Below, piece by piece: positions 33,470 to 43,200 of a DNA stretch of 64,000 bases; position 1 is the first letter of the stretch, and every line of letters begins with the position of its first letter. A model generated the notes under the pieces. That model searched no databases, was not told the DNA's origin, and saw only the letters and a list, made by a program, of their open reading frames with translations. The DNA lies in NCBI RefSeq assembly GCF_019884725.1, contig NZ_CP082322.1, positions 2,170,001 through 2,234,000 of the forward strand, read 5' to 3'. The position numbers and the translations under genes are program-made. The stretch comes from Leucobacter tenebrionis. GTDB lineage: Bacteria > Actinomycetota > Actinomycetes > Actinomycetales > Microbacteriaceae.

Positions 33470-33958
33470 ATGGCAGATTCTTCGTTTGACGTGGTGAGCA
33501 AGATCGACTCGATGGAGGTCGAGAACGCGGTCAACCAGGCCCGCAAGGAGGTCGAGCAGCGCTACGACTTCAAGGGTGTTGGCGCGGACGTGACGCTCTC
33601 GGGCGAGAGCATCCAGATCAAGGCGAACACCGAGGAGCGCGCGAACGCGGTGCTCGACGTGCTGCAGTCGAAGTTCATCAAGCGGGGGCTCTCTCTGAAG
33701 GCGCTCGACAGCGGCGAGCCCTACGCGAGCGGCAAGGAGTACCGCATCGACTGCAAGCTCAAGGAGGGCATCGATCAGCCGACCGCGAAGAAGCTGAACA
33801 AGCTGATCCGCGATGAGGGCCCCAAGAGCGTGAAGTCGCAGATCCAGGGCGATGAGCTGCGGGTCAGCTCGAAGAGCCGCGACGACCTTCAGGCGACCAT
33901 GGCGCTCCTCAAGGGCGCCGACGTGGATGTCGCGCTGCAGTTCGTCAACTTCCGCTGA
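33470..33958 (+). CDS. YajQ family nucleotide-binding protein
   Basis: A 162-residue YajQ-type protein: [19 protein letters not shown], the [11 protein letters not shown] block and KYxxD-like [20 protein letters not shown] are all conserved, and it ends VALQFVNFR as in most homologues. Xanthomonas YajQ binds cyclic di-GMP; in actinobacteria the role is less clear. TATCCT lies seven bases before the ATG without a Shine-Dalgarno, so translation is probably leaderless. Confidence 0.92.
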   Translation: MADSSFDVVSKIDSMEVENAVNQARKEVEQRYDFKGVGADVTLSGESIQIKANTEERANAVLDVLQSKFIKRGLSLKALDSGEPYASGKEYRIDCKLKEGIDQPTAKKLNKLIRDEGPKSVKSQIQGDELRVSSKSRDDLQATMALLKGADVDVALQFVNFR

Positions 33959-33976
33959 GTTCTCGAAAGGCGCAAC

Positions 33977-34387
33977 ATGATCGGCGAGAACCTGCTCGGC
34001 CCCGAGCCGACCCTCTTGAGCGAGGATCCCGCAGCGGCGACCGCGTCGCAGCCGGGCGCGGATCCCGAATCCGTCGTGCGCGAGCACCCCGAATCGCCGC
34101 TCGCGTGGGCGATCCTCGCCGACCGCGCCGATGCGGCCGGTGACGAGATCGAGGCCTACGCCTTCGCGCGCGTCGGTTACCACCGCGGCCTCGACGCGCT
34201 CCGCAAGGCGGGCTGGCGCGGCGCCGGTCCGGTGCCGTGGTCGCACGAGCCCAATCGCGGTGTGCTGCGCGCGCTCTACGCGCTCCGCCGGGCTGCCGGC
34301 CGCATCGGCGAGCAGGGTGAGGTCGAGCGACTCACCGAGTTCCTGAACGGCGCCGACCCCGGAGCGATCGCCGCGATCGAGGGGTGA
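33977..34387 (+). CDS. DUF3151 domain-containing protein
   Basis: A 136-residue cytoplasmic protein of the actinobacterial DUF3151 family: opening NLLGPEPTLL, central HPESPLAWAILADRADAAGD and GWRGAGPVPWSHEPNRGVLRAL, which is the most conserved stretch. Helical content suggests a TPR-like fold. It follows yajQ by 18 nt and precedes purA, an arrangement also common in related genomes. Function unknown. Confidence 0.88.
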   Translation: MIGENLLGPEPTLLSEDPAAATASQPGADPESVVREHPESPLAWAILADRADAAGDEIEAYAFARVGYHRGLDALRKAGWRGAGPVPWSHEPNRGVLRALYALRRAAGRIGEQGEVERLTEFLNGADPGAIAAIEG

Positions 34388-34401
34388 CGACCCGCGCCGG
34401 G

Positions 34402-34407
34402 TAGACT
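34402..34407 (+). promoter_or_regulatory. -10 element of purA
   Basis: TAGACT lies 38 nt upstream of the purA ATG; AAGGAAGGGG provides the ribosome site within the short leader. Confidence 0.45.
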
Positions 34408-34444
34408 GGGCCGGTAACTGACCAGTTGTAAGGAAGGGGCTGAG

Positions 34445-35731
34445 ATGCCCGCTGTACTGATCACCGGTGCCCAGTGGGGCGACGAGGGGAAGGGGCGCGC
34501 GACCGATCTGCTCGGCAGTCGCGTCGAATACGTCGTCAAGTTCAACGGCGGCAACAACGCCGGCCACACCGTCGTCGTCGGCGACGAGAAGTACGCGCTG
34601 CACCTGCTCCCATCGGGCATCCTGACGCCCGGCGTCGTGCCGGTGATCGGCAACGGCGTGGTCATCGATCTCGGCGTGCTGAAGCAGGAGCTCGACGCGC
34701 TCAGCAGCCGCGGCGTCGATGTGTCGAGGCTGAAGGTGAGCGCGAATGCGCACGTCATCACCGCCTACCACCGCACCCTCGACAAGGTCACCGAGCGCTT
34801 CCTCGGCAAGCGACAGATCGGCACGACGGGCCGCGGGATCGGCCCGGCCTACGCCGACAAGATCAACCGCGTCGGCATCCGCATCCAGGATCTCTTCGAC
34901 GAGAGCATCCTCCGCCAGAAGGTGGAGGCGGCGCTCGAGTTCAAGAACCAGGTGCTCGTCAAGATCTACAACCGACGCGCCATCGAGGCCGACGAGGTGA
35001 TCGCCGACCTGCTGAGCTTCCGCGAGATGCTCGAGCCGATGGTGTGCGATACCGGGCTGCTGCTGCACGAGGCCATGCAGGCCGACAAGACCGTGCTGTT
35101 CGAGGCCGGCCAGGCGACCATGCTCGACATCGACCACGGCACCTACCCGTTCGTGACCTCCTCGAACGCGACGGCCGGCGGCGCGAGCACCGGATCGGGG
35201 CTGCCGCCCCACCAGCTCGACCGCGTCATCTCGGTCGTCAAGGCCTACACGACCCGCGTCGGCGCCGGGCCGTTCCCCACGGAGCTCTTCGACGAGTTCG
35301 GCGAGCACCTGGCGAGCGTCGGCCACGAGTACGGCACGACCACGGGGCGCCCGCGCCGGTGCGGCTGGTACGACGCCCCCATCGCGCGTTACGCCGCCCG
35401 CATCAACGGCGTCACCGACTTCGTGCTCACCAAGCTCGACGTGCTCTCGGGGCTCGAGACCATTCCCGTCTGCGTCGCCTACGACGTGAACGGCGTGCGC
35501 CACGACGAGATGCCCGTCAATCAGAGCGATTTCCACCACGCGAAGCCGATCTACGAGGAGTTCCCCGGCTGGTCCGAGGACATCTCGGGGGCGCGTCGCT
35601 TCGAGGACCTGCCGAAGAACGCGCAGGATTACATCCTCGCCCTCGAGGCGATGAGCGGATCGCGCATCTCCGCGATCGGGGTGGGCCCCGAGCGCGAGCA
35701 GGTCGTGGTGCGCCACGATCTGCTCGACTGA
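34445..35731 (+). CDS. purA: adenylosuccinate synthetase
   Basis: A 428-residue enzyme that joins IMP and aspartate with GTP to make adenylosuccinate, first committed step to AMP. Signature pieces are [14 protein letters not shown] (GTP P-loop equivalent, residues 10-23), [10 protein letters not shown], the IMP-binding [14 protein letters not shown] and the C-terminal [14 protein letters not shown]. Length equals the bacterial family. A short imperfect hairpin follows the stop. Confidence 0.97.
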   Translation: MPAVLITGAQWGDEGKGRATDLLGSRVEYVVKFNGGNNAGHTVVVGDEKYALHLLPSGILTPGVVPVIGNGVVIDLGVLKQELDALSSRGVDVSRLKVSANAHVITAYHRTLDKVTERFLGKRQIGTTGRGIGPAYADKINRVGIRIQDLFDESILRQKVEAALEFKNQVLVKIYNRRAIEADEVIADLLSFREMLEPMVCDTGLLLHEAMQADKTVLFEAGQATMLDIDHGTYPFVTSSNATAGGASTGSGLPPHQLDRVISVVKAYTTRVGAGPFPTELFDEFGEHLASVGHEYGTTTGRPRRCGWYDAPIARYAARINGVTDFVLTKLDVLSGLETIPVCVAYDVNGVRHDEMPVNQSDFHHAKPIYEEFPGWSEDISGARRFEDLPKNAQDYILALEAMSGSRISAIGVGPEREQVVVRHDLLD

Positions 35732-35752
35732 TCGCGGTCCTGCTGCGTGCGT

Positions 35753-35792
35753 GGAATGCTTGGAGTGAAACGTGCAGCGTTTCGCGCATTCC
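35753..35792. repeat. imperfect inverted repeat downstream of purA
   Basis: GGAATG...GTGAAACG pairs with CGTTTCGC...CATTCC around a TGCAG centre. Probable terminator. Confidence 0.55.
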
Positions 35793-35889
35793 GCGGCGGC
35801 GCCACCGCGTCGCAGCGAGTCGCAGAACCCGCCGCTGAGAACGTGAGATCCTGCGGCTTCGCGCCGGATGACGAAAGCGAATAGGAACC

Positions 35890-36189
35890 ATGAGCCAAGA
35901 GACGCCCGAGACCCGACTGGCCGCACTGCGATCCAGCATCGACAACATCGACGCCGCGCTCGTGCACATGCTGGCCGAGCGCTTCCGCTGCACGCAAGAG
36001 GTCGGCCATCTGAAAGCCGCACATGACATGCCCCCCTCGGATCCGGCCCGCGAGGCGCGCCAGATCGCGCGGCTGCGCTCGCTTGCCGAGGAGGCCAACC
36101 TCGACCCCGAGTTCGCCGAGAAGTGGTTCAACTTCGTCGTCGCCGAGGTGATCCACCACCACACGCGGATCGCCGAGGACTCGGAGTAG
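35890..36189 (+). CDS. chorismate mutase (AroQ type)
   Basis: A 99-residue all-helical protein. AALRSSIDNIDAALVHMLAE, RFRCTQEVGHLKA and AREARQIARLRSLAEEANLD carry the conserved Arg, Lys and Glu/Gln positions of AroQ mutases, which convert chorismate to prephenate for Phe and Tyr synthesis. Actinobacterial versions of this size usually need DAHP synthase for full activity; that partner is not in the window. Confidence 0.9.
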   Translation: MSQETPETRLAALRSSIDNIDAALVHMLAERFRCTQEVGHLKAAHDMPPSDPAREARQIARLRSLAEEANLDPEFAEKWFNFVVAEVIHHHTRIAEDSE

Positions 36190-36212
36190 CAGCCCGCGCC
36201 CGCACTGCGCCG

Positions 36213-36270
36213 AAGATCCGGCGTATCCCGAATCAGCTCGCGAGTTCTGGTTCGGGATACGCCGGATCTT
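36213..36270. repeat. long intergenic inverted repeat
   Basis: Arms 36213-36232 and 36251-36270 are 20 bp and perfectly complementary (AAGATCCGGCGTATCCCGAA); the 18-nt loop has a further self-complementary core. CCGCGTT directly follows the right arm, as in the elements at 26.1, 29.7 and 31.7 kb. Confidence 0.85.
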
Positions 36271-36313
36271 CCGCGTTGAATAGAGGTCGTCCCTCCACGC
36301 GCTCACGCTTGCG

Positions 36314-36341
36314 ATTCATTCGAACATATGTTCGAATGAAT
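36314..36341. promoter_or_regulatory. LexA (SOS) box
   Basis: The central TCGAACATATGTTCGA matches the actinobacterial SOS consensus TCGAAC-N4-GTTCGA exactly; the symmetry extends to a perfect 28-bp palindrome ending two bases before the ATG of the radical SAM gene. TATGTT inside it can act as the -10, so bound LexA would occlude the promoter. Confidence 0.88.
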
Positions 36342-36343
36342 CC

Positions 36344-37414
36344 ATGAGATGGAGCGGACAGCGCCGAGACGCGACCGCCGAGGAGGCCCTCCCCGGGCTC
36401 GAGCTCGGCGAGGTCGCCGCCGTGCCCGGGCACCTGCGCACCGTGCGCGCCCCCGAGTTCGCCGGCCTCGTCTTCCACGAGGTGATCGCGAAGAGCGCGC
36501 TGAACAAGGTGCCGGGCCAGTCGTCGATGCCGTTCTCCTGGACCATCAATCCCTACCGCGGATGCTCGCACGCGTGCGTTTATTGTTTCGCCCGCGGTTC
36601 CCATCGTTATCTCGAGTTCGACGCCGGGCGCGACTTCGACTCGCAGGTCGTGGTGAAGGTCAACGTGGCCGAGGTGCTCGGGCGCGAACTCGCGAGGCCC
36701 TCCTGGGAGCGGGAACGGGTGGCACTCGGCACGAACACGGACCCCTATCAGCGCGCCGAGGGGCGCTATCGCCTGATGCCGGGCATCATCGAGGCGCTCG
36801 CCCGCAGCGGCACGCCGATGTCGATCCTCACCAAGGGCACTCTCCTGCGCCGCGACCTGCCCCTGCTCGCCGAGGCCAGGCATCGGGTGCCCATCGCGCT
36901 CGCGATGTCGATCGCGGTCGGCGATCCCGAACTGCAGCAGTCGATCGAGCCGGGCACTCCCACGACCCGCGCCCGGCTCGACACGGTCGCCGCGGCGCGC
37001 GAGGCGGGCTTCGAGGTGGATGTCTTCCTGATGCCGGTCCTGCCGCACCTCACGGATTCGGCGGCGCACCTGAACGGACTCCTGCGGGACATCCGCGACG
37101 CCGGAGCGAGTTCGGTGCTCTACGGCGCGCTCCACCTCAGGTCGCACGTGAAGCCCTGGTTCTTCGCCTGGCTCGAACGGGAGTACCCGGAGCTCCTGCC
37201 CGCGTACCGGAGGCTCTACCCGGGCAGCGCGAGTCGTGCCCCGCAGGCGTACCGCATGGAACTGGCGGCGCGGATCCGCCCGTTGATCCGGCGCTTCGGC
37301 CTCGAGCGCGAGAGGCGCAGCACAGCTGAGGAGCTCGGCCGCGAGGCTGCCCGCCGACCCGTCGAGTTCGCGGCCCTCGATGCGCCAGGCGCTCCCGCGC
37401 CTACGCTCTTCTAG
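36344..37414 (+). CDS. Rv2578c family radical SAM protein
   Basis: A 356-residue radical SAM protein related to spore photoproduct lyase-like SplB. The cluster motif is GCSHACVYCFAR (Cys74, Cys78, Cys81); other conserved blocks are ALNKVPGQ, LGTNTDPYQRAEGRYRLMPG and SILTKGTLLRRDLPLL. The MRW start is as in mycobacterial homologues. The gene begins right behind a LexA box, so it is part of the DNA-damage response, although the biochemical role of the family has not been established. Its 3' end overlaps the convergent glycosylase-like gene by 14 nt. Confidence 0.92.
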   Translation: MRWSGQRRDATAEEALPGLELGEVAAVPGHLRTVRAPEFAGLVFHEVIAKSALNKVPGQSSMPFSWTINPYRGCSHACVYCFARGSHRYLEFDAGRDFDSQVVVKVNVAEVLGRELARPSWERERVALGTNTDPYQRAEGRYRLMPGIIEALARSGTPMSILTKGTLLRRDLPLLAEARHRVPIALAMSIAVGDPELQQSIEPGTPTTRARLDTVAAAREAGFEVDVFLMPVLPHLTDSAAHLNGLLRDIRDAGASSVLYGALHLRSHVKPWFFAWLEREYPELLPAYRRLYPGSASRAPQAYRMELAARIRPLIRRFGLERERRSTAEELGREAARRPVEFAALDAPGAPAPTLF

Positions 37415-38282
37415 CCGCCCGAGCGGCGCTGATCGCCGCGAGCACCCGTCGGCGCAGCGCGTCGCCCCGCTCGGCGAAGACGCGCTGCCTGCGCACGTAC
37501 TCGCGCTTGCCCTCCGCCGTCTCGATCGCGATCGGCGTGAGCGGCGAACCGTCGGCCCCGAAGAAGCCGGTCACGTCGTACGGCGAGGCCTGCATGTCGA
37601 CCTCGCGGATATCGCGCGCGAGCTCGAAGCAGTCGAGCAGCAGCTCGCCGGGGATGATCGGGCCGAGTTTGGCGGCCCACTTGTAGACGTCCATGCCCGC
37701 GTGCAGGCAGCCCGACTGCTCCAACTCGGGCTGCGTCTCCCGCGTCGGTTGCAGTGCGTTGAGCGGCGCCGCCGAGGGGGTGAAGAACCGGAAGGCGTCG
37801 AAGTGCGTGCATCCGATGGGGTGGCTCTCGACGACACGGTCGGTGGCCTCGTGCCCGATGCGCAGCGGGAGGGACGTGTGCCGCAGCTGCTCCGGGGTCA
37901 TGCGGTAGACCATCGCCCACTCGTGGAGGCCGAAGCATCCGAAGCGGGGCGCGTGGTCGAGGGTGCTGCGCAGCAGATCGTCGACGTAATCGACGGTGCC
38001 GCCGCGTCGCGCGAAGAAGGCGTCGAGGTCGATGGTCGCGTCGTGCTCGCCGTGAACGCGGTAGTACTTCCACGACGCCCGATCCGCCGCCCCCTCGAGC
38101 ACCCCGGTGCCCGGATGCCAGCGCCGCAGTTCGCTCGGCTTCACCGAGTAGTAGGTCCAGAGGAAGTCCTCGACCGGATGCTTCTCGCCCCGCTGCTTGC
38201 GCTCGCGATGCGCAGCGGTGAGGGCGTCGGCCCGGCGCTGGTGGTCGGCCTCGCGGAGTCGCCAGGCGGCTTCGGTGAGCAT
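37401..38282 (-). CDS. conserved protein, annotated in relatives as 3-methyladenine DNA glycosylase
   Basis: A 293-residue protein with KHPVEDFLWTYYSVKPSELR, RFGCFGLHEWAMVYR and HPIGCTHFDAFRFF. Actinobacterial homologues with these blocks are usually labelled 3-methyladenine DNA glycosylase, but I see no classical helix-hairpin-helix or AAG/TagA motif, so catalytic identity is unproven. Convergent overlap with an SOS-regulated radical SAM gene gives weak support to a repair role. The ATG was chosen; a GTG directly before it is possible. Confidence 0.7.
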   Translation of the reverse strand: MLTEAAWRLREADHQRRADALTAAHRERKQRGEKHPVEDFLWTYYSVKPSELRRWHPGTGVLEGAADRASWKYYRVHGEHDATIDLDAFFARRGGTVDYVDDLLRSTLDHAPRFGCFGLHEWAMVYRMTPEQLRHTSLPLRIGHEATDRVVESHPIGCTHFDAFRFFTPSAAPLNALQPTRETQPELEQSGCLHAGMDVYKWAAKLGPIIPGELLLDCFELARDIREVDMQASPYDVTGFFGADGSPLTPIAIETAEGKREYVRRQRVFAERGDALRRRVLAAISAARAARRA

Positions 38283-38381
38283 CACCCGCCGAGTGTACCC
38301 GCTCGACCGGTTCGAGTCTCCGGGCAGACTGGAGAGGCGGTCTGTGCGAGGTGGGACTCGACGGGGATCGATCGCACTGCC

Positions 38382-38387
38382 TACAAT
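38382..38387 (+). promoter_or_regulatory. -10 element of the LuxR-type gene
   Basis: TACAAT, a strong -10 hexamer, occurs 132 nt before the ATG of the LuxR-type regulator. No clear -35 is visible, so an activator or extended leader is possible. Confidence 0.45.
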
Positions 38388-38519
38388 CAAGCGGGGGCGG
38401 ATCGTCGGAATCCGCGGGCGTCGAGCGGGTTATCGCCAGGAGCGTGTGCTTCGGCGTGCGGAAAGGGGCAGCGCTTGTCTGATAGGCGGGACGCTGCGGC
38501 GCAACGCGAGGAACCTCCA

Positions 38520-40133
38520 ATGATCGGGCGCCGAGCCACCGACCGTACGCCGCTCGCCCGCGTCGTCGGTGAGATCGACTATGCATATACGCACGGCCGA
38601 TACGCCCGAGCGAGGGAACTGCTCGAGCGCAATTTGATTGCCGGCTGGTTCGGGCTTGCTCCGGAGCGCTTCGCGGAGATCGTCAGCGATCTCTCGCGGA
38701 GCGATGAGCCCCCCGGCGCCTTGCTGCAAATCCTCGCGCTGATGCTGTCGAAGAGGAGCGGGGGCGATGACGGATCCCGCGATGCGGTTCCTGAGCGCTC
38801 CCTCGATGCCGATGCCGCAGTCGTCGAGATGGGCGGAGCGCTGGGGATGGATTCCAGCCTGATCGAACAATTGCGCCGTTCGGGTGGTGAGCAGGGCGTA
38901 CCGGTGACGAGCCTCGTGCAGTTGCTGCACATGTTCACTCTGAGGCTCGAGGGTCGACCGAAGCAGGCCATGCGCGTGATCGGGGCACTCGAACAGCACC
39001 TGGGAAGCATGGAGACGGTGCTCGACCGCAGTCGTGGCTGGACTCTGTTCATCGCGGTGCAGCACGGCATCACAGCTATGCTGGCCGGTGATCTCTCCGC
39101 GGCGCTCGCGAGCTTCACGCGCGCTCGGATGCAGCGGTACGCTCCGGAACACGGATTCCTCGTGCGAGACGCCTGCCTGAAGTCCGCGATCATCGAGGTG
39201 CTCTACGGGGATGTCGAACGTGCTCGGGCCCTGCTGGTCGAAGCCGAGGACGTCATCCGTACTGAGAGCTGGGTCGAGGCGGCGAACGATGCGGCTCAGC
39301 GGTTGGTCGAAACCTTCGTGCTGTCGGAGACTCCGGATGACGCGCTTGGCCTGCTCGACCGTGTGCCGATGCGAGACTTCGGCGAGCTCTGGCCCTTCTA
39401 CATCGTGGCCGTGCAGCAACTCCTCGCCGACGCAGGGCGCGTCGAGGAAAGCGACGCTCGATTCGCGCTGTTCGATACCCTCGCGCTGCCGCGAGTGCTG
39501 GGCGAGGGGTTCAACGGCAGTGCGTTCGCGCTATGCCGATACGCAAACGCGCTCGCGTCGGGCAATCTCGAGGAGGCCAGAGAGAACCTTGCTGAGGCCG
39601 ACGGCGACCTGGTGGTGACGAGGCTGGCGATAGCGGTGCAGGATCTCCTGTCCGGTCGTCCACGTGAAGCGCAGCAGCGCGTTGCAGGGCTGCGGCAAGA
39701 GACACGTGGATTGCGCATGCTGGATGTGTACCGCCTCTCGGTGCTCGCCGGCAGCCATCTCGCCCTCGGCGAGGAAGAGGAATGCGCCGAGGTTCTGGGG
39801 TTCGTTCTCCGCTTACCGGGCGGACCGAGGCCTCGCGAACTCGCGGCATTCACGAGTGAGGTACGTGCGTTCGCCGAAACCCGTTTCGCAGCCTGGCCCT
39901 CGTTACCCGGCTGGGCGGAACGGTTCTCGTTCGACGTGCGGCCGGTACTCACGGAGCGGGAGCTGGAGATACTGGGAGAATTAGCGGCGGGTCGGTCGCG
40001 TGAGCAGATAGCGCAGGCGGAGTTCATCTCGATGAATACGCTCAAGACGCACCTGCGCTCGCTGTATCGCAAGCTCGGCGTGCGCTCACGCACCGGTGCC
40101 GTGCTCGAGGGAGAGCGCCGGGGCCTGCTCTGA
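38520..40133 (+). CDS. LuxR family transcriptional regulator with large helical N-terminal domain
   Basis: A 537-residue protein. The last 65 residues are a LuxR/GerE helix-turn-helix (LTERELEILGELAAGRSREQ, then MNTLKTHLRSLYRKLGVRSR). The preceding 460 residues are helical and TPR-like (for example AMLAGDLSAALASFTRARMQ) with no P-loop, so it resembles the sensor and DNA-binding part of MalT/LAL regulators lacking the ATPase. GAGGAA lies six bases before the ATG. It is 164 nt upstream of, and codirectional with, the giant surface-protein gene and is the obvious candidate to control it. Confidence 0.87.
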   Translation: MIGRRATDRTPLARVVGEIDYAYTHGRYARARELLERNLIAGWFGLAPERFAEIVSDLSRSDEPPGALLQILALMLSKRSGGDDGSRDAVPERSLDADAAVVEMGGALGMDSSLIEQLRRSGGEQGVPVTSLVQLLHMFTLRLEGRPKQAMRVIGALEQHLGSMETVLDRSRGWTLFIAVQHGITAMLAGDLSAALASFTRARMQRYAPEHGFLVRDACLKSAIIEVLYGDVERARALLVEAEDVIRTESWVEAANDAAQRLVETFVLSETPDDALGLLDRVPMRDFGELWPFYIVAVQQLLADAGRVEESDARFALFDTLALPRVLGEGFNGSAFALCRYANALASGNLEEARENLAEADGDLVVTRLAIAVQDLLSGRPREAQQRVAGLRQETRGLRMLDVYRLSVLAGSHLALGEEEECAEVLGFVLRLPGGPRPRELAAFTSEVRAFAETRFAAWPSLPGWAERFSFDVRPVLTERELEILGELAAGRSREQIAQAEFISMNTLKTHLRSLYRKLGVRSRTGAVLEGERRGLL

Positions 40134-40297
40134 GGCGTTGCTACGCCGCCGCCCTCCCGCCTACGATCTCACCCCCGATCTCACCCTTTTGCGCGGGCAC
40201 CGGATGATTTTCCTGTCTAGCGTGGGAATCCGGGCTTCGTGCCCAGAATCATTGCGCCTGCGGGAAGAGGCGCCGGGGCGGGGAGTGATCGGGGCAC

Positions 40298-43200
40298 ATG
40301 GGACAGTCGCGCGTGCAGGGAACTACGAAGAAGTGGTTGGCGGGTATTGCGGCGGGGTCGCTGCTCGCCGGATCGTTCGTCGCGGTGGGTATCGGTGCCC
40401 AGATGGCGCAGGCCGCCGTGGCTGCCCCGAAAGTGACCGTCGAGCAGCAGAACCCTCCGCTCATCGCGGGCGAAGACGTCACGGTCGACATCGGCGTTGC
40501 CAATGACGACGAGTCCACGAGCGACGGCTACAACCTCGGTCTCGGCGTGCTCGTGCCGCAGGGCGTCATCTTCGTCGGCGCCGGCGAATCGCTCGGCCAG
40601 CCGAAGCGCGTCTACCAGGCGGGCGAGACCGTGCCGAGCCAGGGCGCGAGCTGCGAGGCCGTCGGCCTCACCGGTGCCGGAGCCGGTGCCTCCTGCACGG
40701 TGCCAGAAGGATCGCAGTACCTCGTCTTCCCCAACATCTCGGATCTTCCAGCCGGGGCCTCGAACCGCGGTTCCCTCACCCTGCGCCCTGACGCCGGCGC
40801 GTTCCCGGTCGGTTCGAATCTCGACATCCGCGTCTTCGCGTTCGCGAGCGACGACGAACGCTTCCTGCCCAGCTTCCCCGGCAGCGGCGGCAGCGGCGGC
40901 CCCGCAGCGACCTCGCAGCCCGGCATCGGCGAGGCGGGCCTGCGCGTCGGAGCCGCGCGCATCGAGAAGAGCGAGCCCAGCCCCGAGAACGAGCTGCTGC
41001 GCGGCGTGCATGACAACACCACGACCTATACGCTGCGCGTGTGGCACACGGGTGAGGGCGACATCGATGACCTGGTCGTCACCGATTTCCTGCCGGCCGG
41101 CCTCGAGTACCTCGGGCTGGGCGGCACCGACAACACGACCAACGCGAACGGCACACAGGGCGGTCCCGGGGAGTATCCGGGCAAGGGTGCGATGAACGCC
41201 CCGGCCCCGCACGACAGCTTCTACGCCGACGCCGATCGCCCCGCCGATCACGAGCTCGCGCGCAACGCGGCGCTCGCCGGGGCCGAGCGCGTCGAGACGC
41301 TCGTGCCGACGGCCGACGACATCGCGGCCTTCCCCGGCCTCGACAGCGGCAGGGTCTACACGAAGGTCACCTGGAACATCGGCCGACTGGCCGCGGCCGG
41401 CCTCGTCGACTACAGCATCGTCGACCCCCACGCGCAGAGTTACCCGGACGCCGCGGGCCGGCCGGGTTTCTTCGAGATCCGATACCGCGCAGCGGTGCCG
41501 CTGTTCGAGAACACGCTCGACTTCGGCGGTGAGACCCCCTCGCCCGAGGGCGGCCTGCAGGGATCGAACCTCGACAACAACCGCGGCGCCTCCACTCGCC
41601 AGGGCCAGGCGATGCCTGACCCCGAGGGCGCACCCCGGGCGCAGACCAACGTCGCGGGCGTCAGCGGTGTTTACACAGGCGAGGTGGCCTCGTCCGAAGA
41701 CGCGCGGGTTCGAGACACGACCGAGCACACCGTGACCGCGATGGACGTGCGCGTGCTGAAAACGGTCGACAACGCCGAGTTCACCCAGGGCGGTCTCGCG
41801 CGGTACCGGCTCGACATCGCGACGAGCGAGTACACGGGTGCCGAGCTCGGCGGACCGGGCGACAGCAGTGCAGACGTCCGCCCCAACCGACTCACCGACG
41901 ATCTCGGCGACGGCATCTGCCCGGCGATCCCCGCCGGAGCGGTCACGCCGGGCGACGGCTACCCGCGCCTGCTCATCGGCGATCCCCGTCCGGGTGGCAC
42001 CGTCGTGAGCGACGAGATGAGCCCCGAGGCGTGGAGTCGGGCGCTGCTCGACGCCGGCGTCGGCGCCGACTGCGCCTACCCCTCGGAGCGCGCAGACACG
42101 ACGCTCGAGGGGGCGACGCTCAGCGGCATCGCCTTCGACCCGGCCACCGGCCACTTCTTCCTCGACCTGTACATCGAACCGCTCGGGGCCGGCACCGGCA
42201 ACGGGCACGACGGCGGCTCGACCGGGCACGAGGTCGTGTACACGGCAGCCCAGAACGCGCTCTACGCGCAGCACGAGAACGAGCATGCGAACGCGCCGGG
42301 CGCGACCACCTCGGGCGACACCGTGCGCAACACGGTCGACATCACCGCCACCACCGCCGCGATCGACGAGCTGAGCGGCGTCACGTCGGCAGGTGACCCC
42401 GGTAACGGCATTGCGCCGGCCGACGCCGATGGCGAATACCGTGCGGAGGACGACTCGCACGCCACGCTCGAGGCGCCCCTCAGCGGGCTCTCGAAGCAGG
42501 TGCTGCCGCGCAGCGCCGAGATTCCCGGCGGCGACATCACCGCCGTGCCCGCCGATGCGTGGGAGCCCGAGGAGGCGACCGAGCCCTTCGCCGTGGGCGA
42601 CGATGTGTGGTGGCGCATCACCGTCACCCCGCCGGCCGGTGCAGACGTGCGCGCACCGAAGCTCACCGACTTCCTGCCCCAGGGCACGGAGTTCGACCCC
42701 GCCCTCGACGGTGAGGGGCGCTTCACCGACATCGCCTACCGAGTCAGCAGCGAGACCGCTCTCGGCACCTGCTCGCCGAGCGGCGACGACTGGCTCGACG
42801 AGTTCGTGCCGAACCCCGCTTTCAACGAAGACGCCCGGTCGCTGACCTGGGATCTCGGCAGCGCCGACTGCGGAGTCGTCGACACCGCCGGCCACCGCTT
42901 CTTCCCGAAGAACACGCAGATCGACATCTTCATCAAGGTGCGGGTCGTCGACGTCGCGGCGTTCGATGAGGTCGACCTGTCGCAGAATCTGGCCAAGTAC
43001 CAGCAGCGCAACGTCGACGGCGAGATCTTCTTCCTGCGCGACGACGCTGCCATCCACCTCGACACCGGCGCCCGCCTCACGAAGGGCCTCGAGACTCTCG
43101 ACGGCGAGCCGGCCGCGGGCAACGCGGTGAACAGCAACGTCGACGGCGGCGAGGCCGTGCAGGGCGACGAGGTGCGCTTCCGCATCGACGTCACCGCTCC

